A DNA stretch of 64,000 nt from a virus. The DNA lies in IMG/VR virus record IMGVR_UViG_3300027708_000012, positions 62,001 to 126,000 of that record; one strand, given 5' to 3'. The notes beneath the pieces were generated by a model that saw nothing but the letters and a program-made list of their open reading frames with translations, searched no databases and had not been told where the DNA came from. Positions 9,301 through 17,200 of the stretch are shown here, piece by piece. A program made the translations under genes and the position numbers. Every line of letters starts with the position of its first letter. Within the stretch, counting starts at the first letter, position 1.

Positions 9301-12300
9301 AGTTACCGTACCAGCTGTTGGCGTAGTACCTCCAAAAACTGTATATGTTATACTAGTAGTACTAACAATACTTGTAACTAATACGCTAGTAGGACTTCCA
9401 CCGTATAATGTTCCAGTACCAGTTGTTGCTGTTATTGGCATACCGACATAAAATCCAGTTGTTGAACTCATGTTGGTAATAGTGGCTGACCAGGGACCAG
9501 TTCCTGTAATTGAGCCAATTGTTCCAGTAGTGCTACCAATAACACTTGCAAGACTTGCTGAGCCAATTGTTCCACTATTAGTACTAGTAATATATGTTCC
9601 AGCTGTAATAGTTCCAGCACTAGTTAAAATCATACCAGGAGTAAATGATCCAGTAAGTGTTCCAGTAGCTGTCATATAGCCACCGCCTGCGCCAGTCGTA
9701 TTAGGATTAATGATTGCGGCGGTATTGCTTGCACTAGCATTTGTTGTCACAGTAATAGTTAAAGGTGCAAAACTTTCTTTAGCCATTAATGCAATTTTAC
9801 TTCCTGAATTGAAATCAGCAACAAAACCTGTTTGTCCTACACCTGCACCGCCAATTAGATTTAATCGCATACCTTTGTATGCATTAGTAATTCCAATATC
9901 AGTTGCCGCAATTGTTATTTGGTATGTATTACCAGTCTGTCCTGTATTTGTAATGGTAACATAACTAGATCCGTTTGTTAATAAACGAACTTCATAAGCA
10001 GCATTATCTCTAAATTCATTTGCAACAGCACTTACTCCATATCCAGTTGAACTATTAAACGAATATGTTGCTGTATTGTAAGCAGAACCTGCATTAGAAT
10101 ATTCTAAACGGTAAATTTTATTTGAATTATCTGTATATACGTTAGCAATCTGTGCTTGAAATGCTCTATTGTTTACGTTTGCAATAATTGGAGTTTCTGA
10201 AGCATCGTAACCTTCTGCTACTACACCAAATGTTCCATAAGAACTATTTCCATTAGTAGCACGAATTTTACCACCAGCTTCTGCTAGATATCCTGCTGTG
10301 TTATAGTATGCAAACACTGAAACTAATTCAGTTAAGGCATTAGATCCAGTGCACCAGCAACCAATACCATCACTTAGTACCTGTGTGAAATCGTTGGCAA
10401 CTATACTTCTGTTTCCGCCGTTGTGCAATGTTCCGTCAATTTTTAATCCAACACATGCAGTACCAAATGTAGTAACGTTTTGTACATAAGGCGATTTTCT
10501 AAAAATCCACACTGAAGAATCTGCTGGCCCGGTGCCTGGATCTAAACTTACATAAGCACCTGCTGTTGGTCTGTACGATCCAAATGCATTTGCAGATGTT
10601 AACGTTCCTGTTAAACCAGATAAAGTCATATTTCTGATGCCGGCGCCATTTCGTACATAGAACATGTTAGCTGTATTATAACTTGCAACTAATGATGTAC
10701 TACTAATTGACCAACCATTAATATTATTAACAGTATATGTTCCTGTTCCGCCAGCATAGAAGAAATAAACTGTAGTACTAACGCCTGAAGTTAATTCGTT
10801 GCTTAATTTTATTGTTGTGCCATTGATAGAAGTTACATATGTATTTGCTGGAATACCGCTGATAGCACCGCCGTTACCCGATACAAACATACCAACAGCA
10901 ATACCAGTATTGCTGGTTACGGTTAAGTTAAAACTTCCGCTTGAACCTGTTGACGCTGTATTCGCTGCCGCTGTACTACTTGCACCAGTTAGTTGTGCTG
11001 TTATTTGTAATGGTGCTGTAATTGTTGCAGAACCGCTTACAAACATTCCGCTTATAATATTACCAGTTGCTGTAAAAGTAGTACCAGTAATAGTAGCTGC
11101 TGGAGTTAAAGTTATATATGTTCCGGCAAGAGCATTTGCATAACTACTTGAGAGTGTTAAAGTCGTAGCAGTTAAAACAGCTCCTACAAAATATGTGCCA
11201 GCTGATACACCGCCACCGCCAGTGCCAGTAATAACAAATTTGTTACCAGTTTGCAAACCGGTTGTACTAGCAACTGTAAGTACACCGCCGCTACCAGTTG
11301 ATCCGTAAATACCAACTGCTGCAGCCGTAATATTTTGACTTGATAAAATTGATGTGATTGCTGATGCTGTAAGGGTATTACCGCTCACAGAACCAGTAAA
11401 TCCAGCCGAAGTGATTAGAGGTTCAACAACAACACCACGTAGTTCATCACCAACTAGTGCTGTATTTTCAGCTACGCTGATAGGAAGTACTTCTTGGTAT
11501 GTTCCATTTTTAATATTAATTGTGCTAGTAACACCTTGGTTTGCAGGAGGAATACTTGCTGTACTTTGAGCTGTTAATGCTGTTGTAATTATTCCAAATA
11601 ATGTAGTAATAGCGGAACTTGAACCAGTTTCAGCTGTATAGTTAGTATCAATTGCCTGACTAATAGCAGATCCTGCAATATTTCCACCGCTAGTATATGA
11701 TGCTGTATTTGTACTTGAAACAGTTACACTAGTTGCTGATAATGCTACTACTGTATATGTTGTATTATAGCTAGTAGGGACAACTGAAGTAACTGTTATA
11801 GTTTCACCTATAACAAATGGTGAACGAGTTTGCGATGCAAAACTAAACGTTACTTGGTTATTCAAACTAGTAATACCAGTAATTGCTAGCGTTGTTAATG
11901 CCGCAGATCCACCTGTTGTATTTTGATAAGTTGATGCTGGCGCACTATTAGCTATAATATTTTGTGAAATTGTAGCAAGACGACCTAACGATGCAATAAT
12001 AAATGGCATTGCGTTTGTTGTTGCTGTATTATAGAATAAATTAGATCCTTGTTGGAAATAAGAATATGCTGCAGCTACTGTTTGACTATTGCCGCCACGT
12101 GCCAGGTCGTATATGATTGCATCTATAACATATCCTGCATCACGCTGAGTTTTATACGGATCGTAAACTGACGAACCGCTAAATGGTGTGTTATTATTGG
12201 CTGCTTGATATGTCATCCAATTGTACATTTCAGCTACTAAGAAATTTTTGTTTTTTGTTAGTAGCGTTGTAGTATTTGTAAATGCTGTTCCAGCTAATAC

Positions 12301-14175
12301 TTGGGCACAAGCATATGCAATAGTTTTCCATGGGCGGTCTAATGTATTTCCATATGAAGGCAACGGTGCATCTACACCATTAGTTGCAGACACATAGAAC
12401 ACATTACTAACGACACCAAAATAATTCCAAGCAGGGATACCTGAAGGAGTTACTCCAAGTATTTGTCCTGATGATCCAATTGGCAATCTTGTTGGTCCTG
12501 ACGGGCCTTGATATATCATATCGCCCTGTGTGGTCATAACACTTGTAATTGCACCAGCTGCTAGTAAATTCCAATATGCTCCAACTGTGTCACTTGCTGG
12601 TGAATTTCCGCTAGATGCGGTATGTGCTTGTACACAAATAAAACTGCTATTGCCGTATGTAATAGCATCGCCTAGTACATATATTGTACTGGTCGCCCAA
12701 GTTGTTGAATAACCAGTATTAGTAACAGCACCAATCACGCCGCTTGTTTGTGCCGATACTGTTACAATGATATCATTTGCTGGACTAATTCCGCCAACAC
12801 TTGTTCCTAAAATTTTAATAGTATCGTTAGTAGCATAACCTGTACCACCTGCATTCTTTACAACAAGATAATAAGTGTTGCTTATAGTAACATTAAATGT
12901 AGCGTCTTGTCCAGTACCTACAACATTGGTTCCTGTAACTCCTGTGAATGTTTGAGAACTTGGATTCCAATAAATTCCACTATTGAGTCTAGACCAGTAT
13001 GTTGCATTGCCTGTACCTTGTACTGAAGTTGCGTTCGGTGCATCAAGTAATGCCGTATAAGTATAACCGTTTTGACGTACTACATCGCCTACTTTATAAC
13101 TTTGAGTTCCGTCAAATAATGCATCACCTCTGAAATTAAATCCAGTAGTAAACAACTGCCAATTTCCGCCTGATGCAAGTACATCGCTTTCAGGATTTAC
13201 ACTGGTGTTTAGTCTTTGCGCTATAAAAGCATAGCCACCGTATGTAACTAAATCACCAATTTGATAAACTACTCCGGTAGTCCAACTATTATAAAATTGC
13301 AGGCCGGCAATAAAAATTGACCAAGAATTTGAATCAAATGCTGTTTGAGAAGTATGATATGCTGTACAAATATAAACATCCGCACCGTATTTTACAACGT
13401 CATTAACTTTATAACGAACAGAACTAGGACTCCATGTTCCTAAATAATTAATACCCTTGTTAAAGTAGTCCCACTTGCCTTGATCGGCTTCTAAGCCCGA
13501 TGTTGCAGATGATGCACTGGTATGTCCAAGATTACATATGTAAGTTTGGCCGCCGTAAAGCACAACATCATTGATACGATATCTAGTAGATGTAGTCCAT
13601 CCAGCAGATATCCAATTAAGACCTTTAGTATAAACATCCCAATAACTTGATTGATCTTCAAGACCTAATGTTGTTGTTGCAGAACTAGTATGCCCTGTAT
13701 TACAATAGTATGATATACCGTTATATTTTACAACATCTCCAATTTTGTATCTAGTTGATGTATTCCATCCAGCGGATACCCAATTAAAACCAGTTGCATA
13801 CAAGTTCCATTTTCCAATATCTGCTTCTAAACCTGTTGTAGTTTCGGTGCCAGCTGTGCCCGTGCCAAGACTTGAACTACTAGTATGCCCTGTTGTACAA
13901 ATATATAATCTTCCGCCATACGCTACAAGATCATTAACTTTATAATAGGTACTAACGGCCCAATTGTTCATCCAAGTGGAGCCGTCTGACACTTGTTGCC
14001 AGTAGGAATTTACAGTTAAATCTGTATAAAAATTAGCGTTAGGTGTGTGACCAGTGACACACATATATGTTTTGCCGCCGTATCGAACGATATCGTCTTT
14101 AACATAAGTTGCTGTGGCACTAGACCATGCACCTTGCCATATAAAACGTAATCTTCCTAATTTAAATTCTGCCAT
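6358..14175 (-). CDS. Giant tail fibre protein with CBM-like repeats, beta-helix and propeller-like repeats
   Basis: 2,605 aa. An in-frame TTG lies 12 nt further upstream, but the ATG at 14175 has GGAG at the right distance and its MAEFKLGRLRF start resembles the paralogue's MTEFQISRIRF. The N-terminus has seven tandem modules of W..x..Y..(N/G)D.V.YGG..Y.C...HTS type plus an eighth further on (TTWATSTIYVLGDAITYG), reminiscent of CBM5/12 carbohydrate-binding modules. Next comes a region starting YVSATNGVD and RPWKTIAYACAQV, then a beta-helix-like core (GAYVSLDPGTGPADSSVW). Long S/T/G linkers with GM.V.G...AGTYV repeats follow, then about six W.S.AYG.G.FVA...S.DG..W repeats, and a C-terminal VRLTGHDFLNIGTGNFSN block. 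It is a structural protein that probably touches host surface glycans. Paralogue of the next gene. Confidence 0.85.
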   Translation of the reverse strand: MAEFKLGRLRFIWQGAWSSATATYVKDDIVRYGGKTYMCVTGHTPNANFYTDLTVNSYWQQVSDGSTWMNNWAVSTYYKVNDLVAYGGRLYICTTGHTSSSSLGTGTAGTETTTGLEADIGKWNLYATGFNWVSAGWNTSTRYKIGDVVKYNGISYYCNTGHTSSATTTLGLEDQSSYWDVYTKGLNWISAGWTTSTRYRINDVVLYGGQTYICNLGHTSASSATSGLEADQGKWDYFNKGINYLGTWSPSSVRYKVNDVVKYGADVYICTAYHTSQTAFDSNSWSIFIAGLQFYNSWTTGVVYQIGDLVTYGGYAFIAQRLNTSVNPESDVLASGGNWQLFTTGFNFRGDALFDGTQSYKVGDVVRQNGYTYTALLDAPNATSVQGTGNATYWSRLNSGIYWNPSSQTFTGVTGTNVVGTGQDATFNVTISNTYYLVVKNAGGTGYATNDTIKILGTSVGGISPANDIIVTVSAQTSGVIGAVTNTGYSTTWATSTIYVLGDAITYGNSSFICVQAHTASSGNSPASDTVGAYWNLLAAGAITSVMTTQGDMIYQGPSGPTRLPIGSSGQILGVTPSGIPAWNYFGVVSNVFYVSATNGVDAPLPSYGNTLDRPWKTIAYACAQVLAGTAFTNTTTLLTKNKNFLVAEMYNWMTYQAANNNTPFSGSSVYDPYKTQRDAGYVIDAIIYDLARGGNSQTVAAAYSYFQQGSNLFYNTATTNAMPFIIASLGRLATISQNIIANSAPASTYQNTTGGSAALTTLAITGITSLNNQVTFSFASQTRSPFVIGETITVTSVVPTSYNTTYTVVALSATSVTVSSTNTASYTSGGNIAGSAISQAIDTNYTAETGSSSAITTLFGIITTALTAQSTASIPPANQGVTSTINIKNGTYQEVLPISVAENTALVGDELRGVVVEPLITSAGFTGSVSGNTLTASAITSILSSQNITAAAVGIYGSTGSGGVLTVASTTGLQTGNKFVITGTGGGGVSAGTYFVGAVLTATTLTLSSSYANALAGTYITLTPAATITGTTFTATGNIISGMFVSGSATITAPLQITAQLTGASSTAAANTASTGSSGSFNLTVTSNTGIAVGMFVSGNGGAISGIPANTYVTSINGTTIKLSNELTSGVSTTVYFFYAGGTGTYTVNNINGWSISSTSLVASYNTANMFYVRNGAGIRNMTLSGLTGTLTSANAFGSYRPTAGAYVSLDPGTGPADSSVWIFRKSPYVQNVTTFGTACVGLKIDGTLHNGGNRSIVANDFTQVLSDGIGCWCTGSNALTELVSVFAYYNTAGYLAEAGGKIRATNGNSSYGTFGVVAEGYDASETPIIANVNNRAFQAQIANVYTDNSNKIYRLEYSNAGSAYNTATYSFNSSTGYGVSAVANEFRDNAAYEVRLLTNGSSYVTITNTGQTGNTYQITIAATDIGITNAYKGMRLNLIGGAGVGQTGFVADFNSGSKIALMAKESFAPLTITVTTNASASNTAAIINPNTTGAGGGYMTATGTLTGSFTPGMILTSAGTITAGTYITSTNSGTIGSASLASVIGSTTGTIGSITGTGPWSATITNMSSTTGFYVGMPITATTGTGTLYGGSPTSVLVTSIVSTTSITYTVFGGTTPTAGTVTNVSSILLSAGATSTGITPYALLLGGAITAGTYIVAQISATGATALATATFTGTSGTTSITLTSFTVGSISNVVIGQFIAPISGMLANTYVTAVNYLTGIITISNTLVGNVSGSTSVYTAGGLGTYGINQTATGTPTTSLSYSVSASQTRTSAAISATQNTLTVGSNVSVYNGMPMYVSATVGTNLLPATLYYAMAVVPNSNLFSVGTSSVATSAIIITSSSPSPVSVYAAGWDHVVLGTPIVANLDVTTQYIIEPRLTFSSPSFTPSSSTQISGTWIDCVYGDDVVTYSNISSTSSGAGTLATFNVVKTGVSYAVTQSASGGGYVIGEVLVIAGTSLGGSASNAINIVVTNIGVSGSITNFTFTGTGSGGRYIAIANSGTANQYSTNGTSWTSGGALSASGAWTSIAYGAGVFVAIGAGTSSTTTSTGTSWTLGGALQAGSWSAICYGNGVFMAVASGSTAASYSSNGSSWAATGALPASTSWSGVAYGNGTYVAIAAGGTQAAYSITGTTWVTATLPTTAYWSSVAFGRGIFVAIATGSNASAYSLDGITWVASPAGLPATLQWTKVRYGQGLFFAVAANSTTVATSEDGINWTSRALLTGTNWQGIAFGNPTSTPLWVAITAGTTTANSIVAGATTQARAVASAGSISSVRIIEPGSGYATTPVMTITDPNATIAATWTVRTGVGALANPTFASRGSLYVSASATVSGNGYSDSFQTGAYVNISGLYTTPISGANVVFSGNSTVYKLVSVSNVTSSGGGLTPNNAYFNINPALTVANAPTHNTTTTMRIKYSQVRLTGHDFLNIGTGNFSNTNYPGTPLIAADSTKQTIANGGGRVFFTSTDQDGNFNVGNLFNVVQSTGSATLNASAFSLAGLTSLTLGTTSLGGYNATITSFSSDPYFTANSDNVVPTQKAIRAYISSQIGGGGSNLNVNTLTAGVIYVSGNTITTTTGVYINVPSKMNFTGGIDGMPLAFNFLLR
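10460..10557. repeat. 98-bp tract identical to 16982-17079
   Basis: Read base by base, 98 consecutive bases in the beta-helix core of this fibre gene are identical to 16982-17079 in the paralogue, while the flanks differ at many third positions. It encodes the segment around DPGTGPADSS. This suggests recent gene conversion or recombination between the two fibre genes. Confidence 0.9.
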
Positions 14176-14204
14176 TGTAAGCTCCAAAAACTATCAAGTT
14201 ATTA

Positions 14205-14212
14205 TATTTATT
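14205..14212 (-). promoter_or_regulatory. T4-type late promoter (AATAAATA)
   Basis: AATAAATA on the minus strand, 30 nt upstream of the giant fibre ATG at 14175, in the short gap after the stop of the upstream paralogue. Its spacing resembles the element before the adhesin gene. Confidence 0.7.
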
Positions 14213-14223
14213 TAAAATTATCA

Positions 14224-17200
14224 TTATGTAAAATCAAATCCTGATTTTAAAAACATTGTCATTGCAGGCATATTTCCGTTAATGCCTTTTGTTATTAATA
14301 CTTTTTTAGCCATTTTTACCGATCCGCCAGCTGTATTGTAAATTCGTTGATTTCCAATTGCTGTAACACCTGCTGTTAATAATGCGGTAAATGCATTTGA
14401 TCCACCGTTGGCAATATTTCTGGACAGATATGCCTTAATTGCTTTTTGGGTTGGAACAACTACATCGGAGTTTTGTAAGAAATACGCATCAGTTGAAAAA
14501 GAATTTACCGTTATGGTTGGGGATCCTAACAAGGTTAAACTTGTGATACCGCCAATATTAACAACACTTGCTGCAAGTGTAACTATTCCCGATGCTTGCT
14601 GTACAGCAAATAATCCACCTACGTTAAAGTTTCCGTCTTGATTTGTACTTGTATAAAATACTCGTCCGGTATTGTTTTCAACAGTTTGGAATGTTTCGTT
14701 CGCTGTTCTTACATCCACATTTGGATAGTTTGTACTAGAGAAGTTTCCAGTTCCAATAAGTAGAAAGTCGTGTCCTGTTAATCGAACTTGACTATATTTT
14801 TGTCGTATAGTTACACCTTGTCCGTGTATAGGGCTTATACTCCTATCAATATCTGGTGTTACCTGCAAAGTAGCAACACCGCCTACCAAAGATGTATAGT
14901 TTAAAACTATTTTATAAACTGTAGATACTCCAGTAATAACCAGGTTAGATCCAACAGCTGGTAACGATGCTAAATTATTCAAAGTAAGGTAACTAGATAT
15001 TTGATAACTATCTGCAAAACCATCACCAGTTAGTGTACATTTTGTAGTTGACGTTTGATATCCGTTACCCCTATTAGTAAATGATGGGTTACCAAGTACT
15101 CCTGTAGCTGTTCTACATAAAGTAGTTGCCGCTGTTCCACTACTTAAGGCTATATTTGGATCTGTTATAGTTGCAGTAGGAGTCGAACTATAGCTTGATC
15201 CTGGTTCCCACATTCTAATAGAACTAATTTTACCAGATGCTACTACAGTTCTTCCACGAGCTGTTGCTCCTGCTGTAATAATTGATGTTAAACTAGTACT
15301 TTGCCCTGCACCGCCTGTGATAGCTACCCATCTTGGAGTTACTAAGCCGCCAATAGTTGGGTTGCCAAAAGCAATTCCTACCCAGTTTGATACTTGAGGT
15401 AATAATCGAGTGATCCAATTTAAACCGTCTTGACTGGTTGCTCCAATTGTTGAAGATAATGCTACAGCAAAAAATAAACCTTGAGCATACGAAACTTTGG
15501 ACCAGTTTTGTGTACTAGGCAATCCGTTACTAGCAATCCAAGTAATACCATCAAAAGAATATGCAGATACTGTTCCTCCACTGGCAATTGCTACAAATCT
15601 TCCGTTGCCGTAAGAAACACTAGTCCAAACAGCTGATACTGGCATAGTTGTCAGCGTCCATGTTCCGCCATCGTTAGTACTATAGGCGGCTGTTGTAGTT
15701 GATACAGACTGTCCGGCTACCGCAACCCATGTAGCTGGTCCAGATCCGTAAACTACTCCGCACCATGTAGTGGTACTAGGTAAACTACCATTTTGTATCC
15801 AAACAGTTCCAGTTGTAGTATATGCTGTATAAGTTGCACCTATAGCTATAAATTTATTATTACCGTAAGCAACTGATGACCATAAATCTGATATTGGTAA
15901 TGTAGATTGTATCCATACTCCTGGAGTCGTTGAATATGCAACTGTAGTTGCGCCTGCGGCTACTGTTACATAATAAGTTGTTCCGCTAATTTTTCCTGCT
16001 GCTAAAGAAGTGTATACTGCAGCATTAATGAATGTACTAGTCCACGATGTTCCGTTGGTAGAATATAAGGAATTACCAGATTGGTCTACTGAAACATAAT
16101 ATCCGTTACTATAGACAATTGAACTCCACGATGATGCTATTGGCAACACACCTGATGTAGAAGTATATGCAGGATCACTAAAAACTACTCTAGCTTCAAC
16201 TGAATATACTGTTGTTGAATCCAATGTAGATGCTATAGGAGTTCCTGGCAAAATATTATCCCAACCTGCTAAACTAGTAGAATCTGCGTATATTGTTGCT
16301 GTTTTTGTGCTCGTATTATATGATTGGATATATCCGTATTGTCCAACTCCAGTTCCGCTAGTAATAAAAACACGCAGACCTAAATAATTAGCTGGCAAAT
16401 TCTGATCATTACTGGCAAATATAATTGTAGAACTGGTGCCGCCTTGAGCATTATTACCTGCTGTTAAGTAACCATTACCACCTGCCGCTATAGAAGTTCC
16501 GGTAATACGTGTTTCAAATATTGCATTATCTCTAAATTCGTCAGCAATAACTGAAACTCCAGTACCTGCGCCTGTAAAACTATAGCTGGCTGTTGTGTAA
16601 TTTTGTCCAAAATTACTAAATTCTAATGCTAAAATTTTATTTTGAGCCTGACCTGCAAATACTTCAGCTACTTGTGCTTGTGTTGCCCTATTATTAACAA
16701 CAGGAGTTAGTGGAATTTCTGTGTTATCGTATCCTTCGGCTATAGCACCATACGTACCATACGAACAATTTCCGTTAGTAGCACGAATACGTCCGCCAGC
16801 ATCTGCCAAGTAACCAACAGCATTATAGTATGTAAATACAGACACTAGTTCTGTTAATGCTCCAGACCCAGTACACCAGCAACCAATACCATCACTTAGT
16901 ACTTGTGTAAAATCGTTGGCTACAATTGACTTATTTCCGCCATTATGTAATGTTCCGTCAATTTTCATTCCGACGCATGCGGTACCAAATGTAGTAACGT
17001 TTTGTACATAAGGCGATTTTCTAAAAATCCACACTGAAGAATCTGCTGGCCCGGTGCCTGGATCTAAACTTACATAAGCGCCGGCATTTGGTCTGCTAGT
17101 TCTATAAATGTTTGGAGATTGTAATACTCCAACAATTCCAGATAACGTCATATTTCTGATACCAGAACCGTTGCGTACATAGAACATATTAGCTGTTGAA

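Noticed and set aside
14176-14187. TTG start four codons before the fibre ATG
   Set aside because: The TTG overlaps the GGAG Shine-Dalgarno that serves the ATG at 14175.
6578-14641. Many plus-strand ORFs of 60-114 aa rich in V, P and A opposite the fibre genes
   Set aside because: They are reverse complements of Thr/Ser/Gly-rich coding sequence, with no start signals.
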